Origin: M3007 sp041736625
Lineage (GTDB): Bacteria; Bacteroidota; Bacteroidia; Chitinophagales; Saprospiraceae
Reading direction: 5' to 3'
Assembly (NCBI GenBank): GCA_041736625.1
Contig: JBGSTG010000087.1
Span: 62,001-126,000 of the forward strand
DNA: 64,000 nt
Of this stretch, positions 52,719-61,760 are shown piece by piece. The translations under genes were made by a program, and so were the position numbers. The notes under the pieces are model-generated. The model ran no database searches. It saw only the letters and a program-made list of their open reading frames with translations, and was not told the DNA's origin. Each line of letters begins with the position of its first letter. The stretch's first letter is position 1.

Positions 52719-52772
52719 TTAACGTCGTTTTTTAAAACTTTAATTGGAGAAATGTCCGTTTTTTCGACTTAT
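52697..52772. repeat. Direct repeat, right copy
   Basis: This is the imperfect partner of 51050-51125, sharing GTCGTTTTTTAAAA, TTTAATTGG and TTCGACTTATGATAC. It lies right behind the glycosyltransferase gene. Confidence 0.75.
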
Positions 52773-52789
52773 GATACATCCCAACCCGC

Positions 52790-53959
52790 TCACCAGTCCA
52801 TCGGCCGCCGCCACAACCCCCGGGGCACCACAAACGCGTCGTACACCGAAAGCAGCAGGTCGAAAACCGGAAATGCGATGATGGACACCCTCTGCGGGTG
52901 TTGCGCAGGCTGAAAACGGAGTTGAATCTTGCCGTACAAAGGCCACAGCAACAGCCAGCGGCCCAACAGCGCCGCCGCCGCCCAGGGCCAATGCGGGGTG
53001 CACAGCAGCACGGCGCACCACAAGTGGAACAGCGCCCGGGAAAAAGACAGCGCGAACAGCACAACCTGGTGCCCCGGTTTGTAGTACAGGCCCGCACTCA
53101 GATGACGCCGTTTCTGCCGGAGCCAGGGCGACAAGCCGGGTTTGGCCGCAGAATACACAAACGCGTCCGGGTGCAGTACTACGGCCGTGTTGTGCCGGTT
53201 GGCCGCCGCGTTTACCAGCAGATCGTCGTCTCCCCCGGGCAGGTGCTCGTGTCCCGCGTAGCCGTTCGTTTGTTCAAACAGCGACTTCCGCCAACCCATA
53301 TTCCGCCCCACACCCATGTACGGCATGCCAGCCGACGCCAACGACAGGTACGTGACGGCCGCCATGTCGGACTCGAAACGCACCCACCGGTTGAAAAATG
53401 TGTCTTTCGGGAAAAATGGGGCATACCCCAACACAACATCCGTCTCCGGCCCCCAGGCCTCACCCAGGCGCCGCAGCCACTGCCTGGAGGCCGGCAAACA
53501 GTCGGCATCCGTGAACACCAGCCGGTCGTACCGCGCAGCGCCGATGGCCACACGGAGCGCGTCTTTTTTGCCGGCGCGCTGCTTTTCGGCCATCCGGATC
53601 ACGCGCAAGTGCCAGTGCAACCCCGCCATTTCATTTAACACCGTTTCCGTGTGGTCGGCCCCGGCATCGTCGATCACCAGCACTTCAAAATCCGGGTAAT
53701 CCTGGTTCAGCACCGCCGGCAAAAAACGTTTCAGGTTTTCCGCTTCATTGCGCGCAGCGATCAGCACCGACAGCGGGGGGAGTTCGCCACGGGCTACCGG
53801 CGCCGGATCCGAAATGCGCAGCACCCGGCGGTAAAGACCGTACCAGACGGCGAGTTGGAGCAGAAAAAGAAACAGCAGCAAATATATTTTTTGTTCTATT
53901 TTAAATTTTGGTTTGATTTGTCCCGGAATCCGGATCAAACCCCGGAAACCACACGCCAA
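52790..53959 (-). CDS. Family 2 glycosyltransferase, membrane-bound
   Basis: The 389-residue product has one N-terminal membrane helix (about 25-42), a GT-A domain with SVLIAARNEAENLKRFLPA, VLVIDDAGADHTE and the metal-binding FTDADCLP, a GGDDDLLV acceptor motif and two or three C-terminal helices. It should transfer a sugar from a nucleotide donor to a membrane-associated acceptor. The start is uncertain: the first frame codon is TTG, only two bases from the divergent cmk start, and no ATG occurs before the catalytic domain. Confidence 0.85.
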   Translation of the reverse strand: MACGFRGLIRIPGQIKPKFKIEQKIYLLLFLFLLQLAVWYGLYRRVLRISDPAPVARGELPPLSVLIAARNEAENLKRFLPAVLNQDYPDFEVLVIDDAGADHTETVLNEMAGLHWHLRVIRMAEKQRAGKKDALRVAIGAARYDRLVFTDADCLPASRQWLRRLGEAWGPETDVVLGYAPFFPKDTFFNRWVRFESDMAAVTYLSLASAGMPYMGVGRNMGWRKSLFEQTNGYAGHEHLPGGDDDLLVNAAANRHNTAVVLHPDAFVYSAAKPGLSPWLRQKRRHLSAGLYYKPGHQVVLFALSFSRALFHLWCAVLLCTPHWPWAAAALLGRWLLLWPLYGKIQLRFQPAQHPQRVSIIAFPVFDLLLSVYDAFVVPRGLWRRPMDW

Positions 53960-53961
53960 TC

Positions 53962-54639
53962 ATGATCATCGCCATAGACGGCCATTCCTCCTGCGGCAAA
54001 AGTACCCTGGCTAAAGCGCTTTCCAAAACGCTGGGTTTTACCTACGTAGATTCGGGCGCCATGTACCGCGCAGTTACCTTGTATTTTCTGGACAACGGGG
54101 TCGATTATACGGACATCCCAGCCGTGGAGGCGACCCTTTCGCACATCCACATCCGGTTTGCCACGGTGGAAGGCCAAAACCACACTTTTCTGAACGACGT
54201 GGACGTAGAGCGCAACATTCGTGAGATGCGGGTGAGCAACCACGTGAGCCCGGTGTCGGCCATACCGGCCGTGCGCAGGGCCATGGTGGCCCAACAACAG
54301 GAAATGGGCCGCATAGGCAACGTGGTGATGGACGGCCGCGACATCGGCACCGTCGTTTTCCCGGAAGCCGAACTGAAAATTTTCCTGACGGCCGACCTCG
54401 ACATTCGCGCCAGCCGCCGCCACCTGGAACTGGCCGAAAAAGGCATCGACGCCGAATGGGACGCCATCCTCAAAAACCTCGAAGAACGCGACCGCATCGA
54501 CTCCACCCGGGCCGACAGTCCCCTGCGCCAGGCCGATGACGCCCTGCTGCTCGACAACACCCACCTCAGCGAGGAACAGCAACTCGAAACCGCGCTCGAC
54601 TGGGTGCGTCAGCGAACGCCTGCTGAAAAACCGGACTAA
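53962..54639 (+). CDS. cmk: Cytidylate kinase
   Basis: The 225-residue product phosphorylates CMP and dCMP with ATP. It has the P-loop GHSSCGKSTLAKAL (residues 7-20), TYVDSGAMYRAVTLYF, the NMP-binding MDGRDIGTVVFPEA and the lid region RDRIDSTRADSPL. Length and motifs fit bacterial Cmk. It opens a likely four-gene operon with an esterase, a YitT protein and purD. Confidence 0.95.
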   Translation: MIIAIDGHSSCGKSTLAKALSKTLGFTYVDSGAMYRAVTLYFLDNGVDYTDIPAVEATLSHIHIRFATVEGQNHTFLNDVDVERNIREMRVSNHVSPVSAIPAVRRAMVAQQQEMGRIGNVVMDGRDIGTVVFPEAELKIFLTADLDIRASRRHLELAEKGIDAEWDAILKNLEERDRIDSTRADSPLRQADDALLLDNTHLSEEQQLETALDWVRQRTPAEKPD

Positions 54640-54657
54640 CCCCCAGCCACGCCACCC

Positions 54658-55512
54658 ATGTCCATCGTAAACAACACCTATGGCTTGTTGAGCGAATCGC
54701 TCGCCGGACACCAACCCATCCTGCGACGGGTAAAAAACTTTTATTCCGATTCCCTGGACAGAAAGGTGCAGTTCGATGTGTACCTGCCCGCAGCCTATCA
54801 CTTCTTTCTCCAAAAAAGATACCCGCTGCTCATCTTCAACGACGGCCAGGACCTGCCGGTCATGCACTTGTCCGATAGATTAGCCGATCTGTACCGCAAA
54901 AAGGCCATCCGGCCCGTCATTGCCGTCGGCATTCACGCCAACCGCGACAGGATGCGGGAATATGGCGTGGTCAGCCGGCCCGACTACCGGGGAAGGGGCG
55001 ACCGGGCGCCACAATACGCCAGGTTTATTTTCAGCGAACTACTGCCTTACCTGAACGGCACGTTTCGGCTATCAGGCGTCACCGCCGAAACGGCCATCGC
55101 CGGTTTTTCGCTGGGCGGACTGTCGGCCCTCGACATCGCCTGGGCCAACCCCGGCATTTTTGGCATAACCGGGGTGTTCTCTGGTTCTTTGTGGTGGCGC
55201 TGGGAGCCGGTACAGGGCAGGGCCGACCCTGATGCTGCGCGCATCATGCACCACATCATCCGTTCGTCTGCAGGCACGAACCCAGGCCAGCGGTACTGGT
55301 TTGAAACCGGCACCCAGGACGAAACGGAGGACCGGAACAACAACAACGTCATCGACGCAATCGACGACACGATCGACCTGATCCGCGAGTTGAAACTAAA
55401 AGGGGTTCCGGATGCCGACATCCGATACCTGGAGATTCAGGGTGGACAGCACAACCCGCAAACCTGGGGCCTGGCCGTGTCTGATTTTCTGCTCTGGGCC
55501 TACCCCCGCTAA
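54658..55512 (+). CDS. Esterase-D/enterochelin-esterase-like alpha/beta hydrolase
   Basis: The 284-residue product has the nucleophile elbow GFSLGG (near residue 146), an acid in FETGTQDETEDRNNN, and a final His in GGQHNPQTWG, the layout of the putative-esterase family. The QFDVYLPAAY and LLIFNDGQD strands are also typical. Likely substrates are esters in the cytoplasm; there is no signal peptide. It lies 18 bases after cmk. Confidence 0.85.
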   Translation: MSIVNNTYGLLSESLAGHQPILRRVKNFYSDSLDRKVQFDVYLPAAYHFFLQKRYPLLIFNDGQDLPVMHLSDRLADLYRKKAIRPVIAVGIHANRDRMREYGVVSRPDYRGRGDRAPQYARFIFSELLPYLNGTFRLSGVTAETAIAGFSLGGLSALDIAWANPGIFGITGVFSGSLWWRWEPVQGRADPDAARIMHHIIRSSAGTNPGQRYWFETGTQDETEDRNNNNVIDAIDDTIDLIRELKLKGVPDADIRYLEIQGGQHNPQTWGLAVSDFLLWAYPR

Positions 55513-55591
55513 ACTGCTGATCAAAAAACGCCGCACGAAGCAGGTGGGGAAGCGCAAAAATGTTTACTTTGCAGGTAAAAGGGGTCAACAC

Positions 55592-56566
55592 ATGCCGGGT
55601 AATTTTATAAAAGAGTGGGTGCTGTTTGGCATCCGCAGTACGTTGGGCGAGATGCGCCTGGAGGGCGTGAGCCCTTACCGCTTAGCCAAGGCGTATTACC
55701 TCATGCGCCTTACCTGGGCGCAGCGCATCCGTTCGCTGGTGCTGATCGGGCTGGGGGTTATGGCCGCTGCGTTCGGCCTGGAGTCCTTTTTGATCCCCAA
55801 CGGGTTCATCGACGGCGGCGTGACCGGCATTTCCCTGCTCATGGCCAAAGTGAGCGGGGTTACCCTTTCCGTGTGGCTGCTGGTGATCAACACCCCGTTC
55901 ATCTTTCTGGCATGGCGGCAAATCGGCGCGCGCTTTGCCATGCGCAGTGTGCTGGCCATTACCGGCCTGGCCCTGGTCGTCGCCCTGGTGCATTTTCCGA
56001 CACTGACCGAAGACAAGCTGCTCATCGCCGCATTCGGCGGCTTTTTTCTCGGTATGGGCATCGGGCTGGCGGTGCGTGGCGGCGCCGTACTCGACGGCAC
56101 CGAGGTGCTGGCCATTTACATGAGCCGGAACACCGGACTCACCGTGGGCGACACGATCCTCATTTTCAACATCCTCATTTTCGGGGTGGCCGCCTGGCTG
56201 CTGGGCATAGAGGTGGCCCTGTACGCCATCCTCACCTACCTGGCGGCCGCCCGCACCATCGATTTTGTGATCGAAGGCGTGGAGGAATATATCGGCGTGA
56301 TGATCGTGTCGTCGCACCACGAGGAAATCCGGATGATGCTGGTGCACAAAATGCAGCGCGGTGTGACGGTGTACAACGGTCTGCGCGGCCATGGCGATCG
56401 CCAGGAGCTGCACAAAACAGAGATCATCTACACGGTGATCACCCGCCTCGAAATTACGCGCATGCAACACGAAATCGACAAAATAGACCCGAACGCCTTT
56501 GTCGCTATGCACAGCGTAAAGGATATTCGCGGCGGAATCATCAAAAAGCGGCCATTGAGCCATTAG
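55592..56566 (+). CDS. YitT-family (DUF161/DUF2179) membrane protein
   Basis: The 324-residue product has five or six membrane helices (SLVLIGLGVMAAAFGLESFL, then FIDGGVTGISLLMAKV and so on) and a C-terminal soluble DUF2179 domain (residues about 235-315) with RGVTVYNGLRGHGD. The family's transport or signalling role is unknown. The ATG at 55592 is preferred over an in-frame start inside the previous gene. It ends two bases before purD. Confidence 0.85.
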   Translation: MPGNFIKEWVLFGIRSTLGEMRLEGVSPYRLAKAYYLMRLTWAQRIRSLVLIGLGVMAAAFGLESFLIPNGFIDGGVTGISLLMAKVSGVTLSVWLLVINTPFIFLAWRQIGARFAMRSVLAITGLALVVALVHFPTLTEDKLLIAAFGGFFLGMGIGLAVRGGAVLDGTEVLAIYMSRNTGLTVGDTILIFNILIFGVAAWLLGIEVALYAILTYLAAARTIDFVIEGVEEYIGVMIVSSHHEEIRMMLVHKMQRGVTVYNGLRGHGDRQELHKTEIIYTVITRLEITRMQHEIDKIDPNAFVAMHSVKDIRGGIIKKRPLSH

Positions 56567-56568
56567 CC

Positions 56569-57840
56569 ATGAACATACTTCTCCTCGGTTCCGGAGGCCG
56601 CGAAAGCGCGCTGGCCTGGAAACTGCGCCGCAGCCGCCGGTGTTCCGCGCTCTACATCGCACCCGGCAACGGCGGCGCCGGCGCCTACGGGCAAAATGTT
56701 GCACTCGACCCCATGGACTTCGAAGCGGTGGGCCGTTTTGTGCTCGACAACCGCATCGACCTCGTGGTGGTCGGCCCCGAAGACCCGCTGGTCGGCGGCA
56801 TCCAGGATTATTTTCATACGGACGACCGCCTCCGCCACATTCCCCTCATCGGCCCTTCGAAAGCCGGCGCACAGCTGGAAGGCAGCAAAGCCTGGGCCAA
56901 GCTGTTCATGCTGCGCCACGGCATCCCCACCGCCGCCTACCGGGCGTTTACCGCCGATCAGGCAGACGAAGGGCTGGCGTACCTGAACGCCCACCCCCTG
57001 CCCATCGTGCTCAAAGCCGACGGTCTGGCCGCCGGCAAGGGCGTGGTGATCTGCGACGACCGGGAAGCCGCCGCCGCCGAGTTCCGCGAGATGCTCGGCG
57101 GCAAGTTTGGCGCTGCCGGCGCCAGGGTGGTGGTCGAACAGTTTCTCCAGGGCATCGAGTTCAGCGTGTTTGTGCTCACCGACGGCACGCACTACCGCAT
57201 TTTGCCCGAAGCCAAGGACTACAAGCGCATCGGCGAAGGCGACACCGGCCCCAACACCGGCGGTATGGGCGCCGTAAGCCCCGTGCCTTTTGTCGACGAC
57301 GCCCTGTGGCAAAAAGTGGAGACGCAGATCATCCGGCCCACCGTCGCCGGACTGGCCGCCGAAAAAATTGACTACAAGGGGTTTATCTTTTTCGGCCTCA
57401 TCCGCGTGGGCAACGACCCCTACGTGATCGAATACAACTGCCGGATGGGCGACCCGGAAACGGAGGTGGTCATCCCCCGGCTGCGCAACGACCTGGTCGC
57501 CCTGCTCCTGCACTGCCACCGCGGCACGTTGGACCGTACACCCATACGCATCGACCCCCGATCGGCCGCCACCGTCATGCTGGTGAGCGGCGGGTACCCG
57601 GGCGACTATGAAAAGGGCAAAGCGATTGAAGGCATCGAAAAAATCAGGGGCAGCCTGCTCTTCCAGGCCGGCACCCGGCAGGTGGATGGCCAACTGCTCA
57701 CCAGCGGCGGACGGGTGCTGGCGATCACCAGTTTCGGACACTCCCTGCCCGAAGCGCTGCAGCGGTCGTACCGCAACGCAGCAAAAATCCGTTTTGAAGG
57801 CCTGTATTACCGGAAGGACATCGGCCGCGACGTGCTTTGA
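56569..57840 (+). CDS. purD: Phosphoribosylamine--glycine ligase
   Basis: The 423-residue product joins glycine to phosphoribosylamine in purine synthesis. It has the N-terminal LLLGSGGRESALAWKL, the ATP-grasp region with PIVLKADGLAAGKGVV, the DYKRIGEGDTGPNTGGMGA signature and the Mg-binding EYNCRMGDPETEVV. The length is normal. The ATG at 56569 lies two bases after the YitT stop, which supports one transcription unit. Confidence 0.95.
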   Translation: MNILLLGSGGRESALAWKLRRSRRCSALYIAPGNGGAGAYGQNVALDPMDFEAVGRFVLDNRIDLVVVGPEDPLVGGIQDYFHTDDRLRHIPLIGPSKAGAQLEGSKAWAKLFMLRHGIPTAAYRAFTADQADEGLAYLNAHPLPIVLKADGLAAGKGVVICDDREAAAAEFREMLGGKFGAAGARVVVEQFLQGIEFSVFVLTDGTHYRILPEAKDYKRIGEGDTGPNTGGMGAVSPVPFVDDALWQKVETQIIRPTVAGLAAEKIDYKGFIFFGLIRVGNDPYVIEYNCRMGDPETEVVIPRLRNDLVALLLHCHRGTLDRTPIRIDPRSAATVMLVSGGYPGDYEKGKAIEGIEKIRGSLLFQAGTRQVDGQLLTSGGRVLAITSFGHSLPEALQRSYRNAAKIRFEGLYYRKDIGRDVL

Positions 57841-57852
57841 CCGCCGTACGCG

Positions 57853-58320
57853 CTACCCGACGTTCAAAAGCGCCAGGTAGTGGTCTTCTTTTTCGCGCAT
57901 CCGGCCCTGCTCGTCTTCCGTTTTATCGCTGTATCCCGCCAGGTGCAGCAGCCCGTGCACCATCACGCGGGCCAGCTCGCGCTCGAACGGCACGCCCAGG
58001 TCACGTGCGTTCTCAGCCACGCGTTCGGTGCTGATGAACACGTCGCCGTGAACGCCCTCTTCGGGCTCGGCGTACGGGAAGGTGATCACATCGGTGTAAA
58101 AATCGTGCTGCAGGTATTCGGTGTTCACGCGCAGCAGGTACGCGTCGGAGCAGAAAATAAAGGTGAGTGCCAGGAGCGGGCGCTCCTCTTCGTCGGCCAC
58201 ATTGGCCAGCCACTGGCAATAGGGCAACTCATCTGCAAAAGGCGAAGGCACGTCCTCATAGTGGAACGCAATTTCATCCTCTTCGGTATCCCGGTCGGTG
58301 GGCAAATCGGGGAAACGCAT
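57853..58320 (-). CDS. ybeY: Endoribonuclease YbeY (rRNA maturation factor)
   Basis: The 155-residue product is a zinc-dependent ribonuclease in 16S rRNA maturation. The metal motif is MVHGLLHLAGYSDKTEDE; the third His of HGxLHLxGYxH is replaced by a SDKTxxE segment, as is usual in Bacteroidota. FYTDVITFPY and GDVFISTERV are further family stretches. Its ATG directly follows the stop codon of the upstream ATPase gene. Confidence 0.9.
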   Translation of the reverse strand: MRFPDLPTDRDTEEDEIAFHYEDVPSPFADELPYCQWLANVADEEERPLLALTFIFCSDAYLLRVNTEYLQHDFYTDVITFPYAEPEEGVHGDVFISTERVAENARDLGVPFERELARVMVHGLLHLAGYSDKTEDEQGRMREKEDHYLALLNVG

Positions 58321-58731
58321 TCAACCCCGAAACTTGAACCGCATTTCAACGGTGCTGCCGCCCCTCGAGAAGCGACACTCGTCGCTCAGTTTGCGCATGA
58401 GTAAAAGACCCCGGCCGCCGCACGCTTCGATGCGCTCCGGGCAGGTGGGATCGGGCACATCGCTGGGGTTGAACCCGGGGCCCTCATCGGAAACTTTGAT
58501 GGACAGCGCGTCGTTCAGACGGCGCAGGGAGATGGAAACTTGTTTGGAGCAGTCACACCCGTTGCCGTGCCGGATGGCATTGTTCACCGCTTCGGTGAGC
58601 GAAACCAGGATGTTTCCGTGTACCTCCGGGCAGAGGTTGAAGCGTTGGGCAAGGGTATTCACAAAAGGCATTACTTCCTCCACACTGCGTGGTTCTGAAG
58701 GAAGCGTAAGTCTGGAATTGGCGTCGCTCAT
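58321..58731 (-). CDS. RsbW/SpoIIAB-like ATP-binding protein (serine kinase)
   Basis: The 136-residue product is one HATPase domain with the N box ILVSLTEAVNNAIRHGNG, G1 box VSDEGPGFNPSD and G2 box GGRGLLLMRKL. Relatives are anti-sigma serine kinases of the stress-response partner-switch type; a stand-alone gene without its antagonist is common in Bacteroidota. The chosen ATG at 58731 begins just before the domain; an in-frame ATG at 58773 is also possible. It is immediately followed by ybeY. Confidence 0.85.
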   Translation of the reverse strand: MSDANSRLTLPSEPRSVEEVMPFVNTLAQRFNLCPEVHGNILVSLTEAVNNAIRHGNGCDCSKQVSISLRRLNDALSIKVSDEGPGFNPSDVPDPTCPERIEACGGRGLLLMRKLSDECRFSRGGSTVEMRFKFRG

Positions 58732-58773
58732 TCGCAAGGGTTGGTTTGAGTCAAACTGTACCACTGTTGTCAT

Positions 58774-59059
58774 GTGCAGGCTACGGTCTCCGGAGCGTAA
58801 TAATACGGTCGGAAATGGCGACTATAGATCCTGCAGCTTACTGGATTACAACCTGAAAAACCGGGGCTGTGAGCGGCTCCGGCGCGCGAACGTCCATGGG
58901 CACGGGATTAAAAACGTTGCAATTTAAGATTTTTTTAAGACACCGCGCAAGGGGGTGTGCCAAAAAAGTGCAACCGGCTAACCGTTTTGGTCTAAAAAAG
59001 GCCTCATTTTGTCGCTTTCGAGTGTTTGCTGGCCATAAAAAAAATGCGCGGGTCGCCGT
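58774..59059. other. Spacer between the ATPase and CapA-like genes
   Basis: No gene, tRNA or repeated element could be supported in this 286-bp stretch. Confidence 0.5.
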
Positions 59060-60166
59060 TCACCACACCGGACACCCCTTGAGGCGGCTGCGGAGGGCGT
59101 CGGCAAACTGGCGGGCGGCGGTGACGCCGGGGGCCGGCACGGGCGGCACGCCGGAGGCGGTAGCCGTCGGCAGGGGGTCGGGCACAACGAAGTAAGTAGC
59201 CTTGCCTTCTGCTGATTTGTGGATGTACCGGTAAACGGGTATGATGCCGTATCGCCCGTATTCGGCCCTGGGCACGCCTTTGTGGTGCAGCAGTTCGACG
59301 GCGAACAGGATGCCGCCGTCGGTGTGCGTTTTTTGCTGGTTGGAAATAAAATTGCCGAGCGAATACACCACCAGCGCTTGCTTGCTGCTGCCGTCGGGCA
59401 AGTCCACCGTTTCCCATTTTACCGGCTGCACGACGTGGGGGTGGGCGCCGATGATCATGTCGGCGCCGTGGCGGATCATGAACTGCGCCAGGGCGCGCTG
59501 TTCGGGGTTCTCGGTGAGCTGGTACTCCAGCCCCCAGTGCGCAAAAACGATGATGAAGTGTGGCTTTCGGGCGCGCGCCTCGTCGAGGTCTTTGCGGATT
59601 TGCGCCGTGTCGAGCAGGTTGACGATCGTGGGCGCCTCGGTCGGTATGCCGTTGGTGCCGTAGGTATAGTTGAGCAGCGCGATTTTGAACCCGTTTTTGT
59701 ACAGCATGAGCGGGTAGAGGGTGGCGCGTTCGTTGGCGTCTTTAAAAGTGCCGGTTTGCATGAAATTCAGCCGGCGCAGGGTCTCGATGGTGGTGGTCAC
59801 CCCGGCGCCCCGGGCGTCGTTGGAGTGGTTGTTGGCCGTGGTGAGCACGTCGAATCCGACGTCCTTGAGCGCCTCCGCCAGCGCATCCGGGCTTCTGAAC
59901 ATGGGATAGCCGGTGTAGGGCGGCTTGCCGGGCAGGGTGAGCTCGAGGTTGCCGATGGCGATGTCGGCCGACTCCAGGAGGGGCCGCACGTACCGGAAGC
60001 AGGGCCGGTAGTCGTACGCCTTGTCCGGCACCAGCTCGGCGCTGCGGATCTGGGGCGTGTGGCCCATGATGTCGCCGGCAAACACCAGGCGCAGGGTGTC
60101 GGTTTGGGCGCTGAGCAGGCTGGAGCCGCTCAGGAGTAGGGCAATCGGCAGGAGCACTCGACGCAT
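59060..60166 (-). CDS. CapA-family (poly-gamma-glutamate capsule-type) phosphoesterase-like protein
   Basis: The 368-residue product has a signal peptide (residues 1-20, ending LLSAQ) and the CapA/PGA_cap fold with LVFAGDIMGH, IAIGNLELTLPG, TTANNHSNDAR, VFAHWGLEYQ and IIGAHPHVVQP. The metal-binding residues of the calcineurin-like fold are all present. CapA was linked to poly-gamma-glutamate in Bacillus, but no other capsule genes are nearby, so the substrate is open. The ATG at 60166 begins the signal peptide directly. Confidence 0.87.
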   Translation of the reverse strand: MRRVLLPIALLLSGSSLLSAQTDTLRLVFAGDIMGHTPQIRSAELVPDKAYDYRPCFRYVRPLLESADIAIGNLELTLPGKPPYTGYPMFRSPDALAEALKDVGFDVLTTANNHSNDARGAGVTTTIETLRRLNFMQTGTFKDANERATLYPLMLYKNGFKIALLNYTYGTNGIPTEAPTIVNLLDTAQIRKDLDEARARKPHFIIVFAHWGLEYQLTENPEQRALAQFMIRHGADMIIGAHPHVVQPVKWETVDLPDGSSKQALVVYSLGNFISNQQKTHTDGGILFAVELLHHKGVPRAEYGRYGIIPVYRYIHKSAEGKATYFVVPDPLPTATASGVPPVPAPGVTAARQFADALRSRLKGCPVW

Positions 60167-60216
60167 GCAGCGGAGATTTGACGGTAAAAATAAGGGAAAA
60201 GAGTGGGTACCTGAAA

Positions 60217-60254
60217 ATGAAAACCCCCGGCTGCTTATTCCAAGCAACCGGGGG
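60217..60254 (-). terminator. Terminator of the cold-shock gene
   Basis: CCCCCGG-C-TGCTT pairs with AAGCA-A-CCGGGGG around ATTCC; on the minus strand the stem is followed by TTTTCATTTTC. Confidence 0.65.
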
Positions 60255-60284
60255 CAACACGCTTTGTATGTTTCAGGAAACGGC

Positions 60285-60476
60285 TTAGGCCAGTTTCACA
60301 TCGACTGCGTTCAAACCGCGTTTGCCGTTCTGCGTACGGTAAACGACCTTATCGCCTTCGCGAATTTCGTCAATAAGTCCACTAACGTGAACGAAAATTT
60401 CCTCTTTGGAGGAGTCATCAACGATGAAACCAAAACCTTTGGTTCCATTAAAAAATTTTACTGTGCCGGTAAACAT
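60285..60476 (-). CDS. Cold-shock domain protein
   Basis: The 63-residue product is a complete cold-shock domain: RNP1 GFGFIV (KGFGFIVDD), RNP2 EIFVHVSGL and the N-terminal TGTVKFFNGTKG. Such proteins bind single-stranded RNA and melt structures. The chosen ATG at 60476 gives the standard start. A good promoter and a terminator make it a single-gene unit. Confidence 0.95.
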   Translation of the reverse strand: MFTGTVKFFNGTKGFGFIVDDSSKEEIFVHVSGLIDEIREGDKVVYRTQNGKRGLNAVDVKLA

Positions 60477-60517
60477 TGAAAAAAAACTTGAAAAGTGAAT
60501 CTGGCAAAATGCCGCTG

Positions 60518-60549
60518 CAAAGGTATGGGCTTTACAACAAAAAAACAAT
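60518..60549 (-). promoter_or_regulatory. Promoter of the cold-shock gene
   Basis: On the minus strand ATTG, 20 bases, then TACCTTTG (60518-60525), an exact -7 match. The leader would be about 35 bases. Confidence 0.6.
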
Positions 60550-60575
60550 ATCCCCGGCGCAAAGAAATTTTTGGG

Positions 60576-61760
60576 TCATTTTTTCTGGAATCGCTCGCTC
60601 ATCACTTCGCGGCCTTTGACCACCTTCAGCACGTAAAACCCGTCGGTGAGCGTGGCCACGTTGAACCCGAACTGCTCCGCTTCGGCCTCGCCGCTGCCCG
60701 AGAGCACCTGGCGGCCCGACTGGTCGTACACTTCCCAGCTGAACGCCTCGTCGGCGGCCGTCTCGAAGCGCACAGTCACCTCGTCGCTCGCCGGGCTGGG
60801 CGCCACGCGCAGGCGGGCAGTGGTCTCGCCGAACTGCACGGTCACCACCGGACTGTACGAGAACTGCCCGTCGAAATCCACCTGCTTGAGGCGGTAGTAG
60901 TTGACGCCCTGGAGGGGCTTTTCGTCGGTGAAGGTGTATTCCAGGATGGTGCTGGAGTTGCCGGCGCCGGGGATGCGGCCGATTTCTTCGAATTGGGCGC
61001 CGTTGGGGGAGCGTTCTATTTGGAAGTGGGAGTTGTTTTGTTCTAGGGCGGTGGTGAAGGTTAGGCGGGTGGAGTTGGCTTGTTTTTCTACTTCGAAGGA
61101 TAGCAGGTCGATGGGGAGGGCAACTGCACCATTGACTATAAAATCATCTCCTGGAGTAGCACTAGGATCGTTCAGGTACCAAGTGCCGGTAGCCCCTGAC
61201 GCGCCCCAAGTAACAACGCGTATCGTTATCGTAGTTGGTGCGGCAACATTTTGCAAATCGCTGATTCCAGATAAACTAATGGCTGATTGAGGGTTTCCGG
61301 CGGAATTTGTAACACCACCCCATGTAATACTGGAGCCTATATTAACGAACGACCCGCTACCAATCCTGTATTGCCATTGGCCGGTTGTTGGACCGGTACT
61401 GGACCTACGGATATTGTATGCACCAATACTTGATAAAGATACCTTGTAACCTGTATTAGCCTGAATGGTGAATGTTGCAAAATCGTTCGCTGTAATGGCA
61501 TTGGCCAAAGAGGTTTCAGTGAAATTATTCCCGCCCCACGCATTCCCTGCACCTGTACCGGTAGTACCTACACCAGAACCCCTTGTCAACCCTCCAATGG
61601 TCACATTACTCCCTATTGTTATTGCTGCGTATGGGCTTGGTCCGTAATTATTGCTACCACCTGGTAGTGGGTCAAAATCCCAACCTGCAATTACTTGCGC
61701 ATTAAGCGTTGAGAAACCTGAAAAAATTAGAAAAAGGAGAATTTTCCAGAGAGATTTCAT
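60576..61760 (-). CDS. T9SS type A sorting domain-containing secreted protein
   Basis: The 394-residue product has a signal peptide (residues 1-20, ending TLNAQ), an N-terminal beta-rich domain (21-205) with VIAGWDFDPLPGGSNN, a linker module ALPIDLLSFEVEKQ with ERSPNGAQFEEIGRIPGAG (about 215-300) and a T9SS sorting tail (APSPASDEVTVRF, LTDGFYVLKVVKG). The DNA of the N-terminal domain (61130-61760) is visibly richer in A and T than the GC-rich C-terminal part, suggesting a domain from another source. The C-terminal module resembles that of the neighbouring gene. Function is unknown. Confidence 0.87.
   Translation of the reverse strand: MKSLWKILLFLIFSGFSTLNAQVIAGWDFDPLPGGSNNYGPSPYAAITIGSNVTIGGLTRGSGVGTTGTGAGNAWGGNNFTETSLANAITANDFATFTIQANTGYKVSLSSIGAYNIRRSSTGPTTGQWQYRIGSGSFVNIGSSITWGGVTNSAGNPQSAISLSGISDLQNVAAPTTITIRVVTWGASGATGTWYLNDPSATPGDDFIVNGAVALPIDLLSFEVEKQANSTRLTFTTALEQNNSHFQIERSPNGAQFEEIGRIPGAGNSSTILEYTFTDEKPLQGVNYYRLKQVDFDGQFSYSPVVTVQFGETTARLRVAPSPASDEVTVRFETAADEAFSWEVYDQSGRQVLSGSGEAEAEQFGFNVATLTDGFYVLKVVKGREVMSERFQKK

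Noticed and set aside
55615..56568. In-frame extension upstream of purD
   Set aside because: It is an out-of-frame reading of the YitT gene; purD has its own start and normal length from 56569.
60477..60548. Upstream extension of the cold-shock protein
   Set aside because: The extension crosses the promoter and the standard 63-residue domain begins at 60476.
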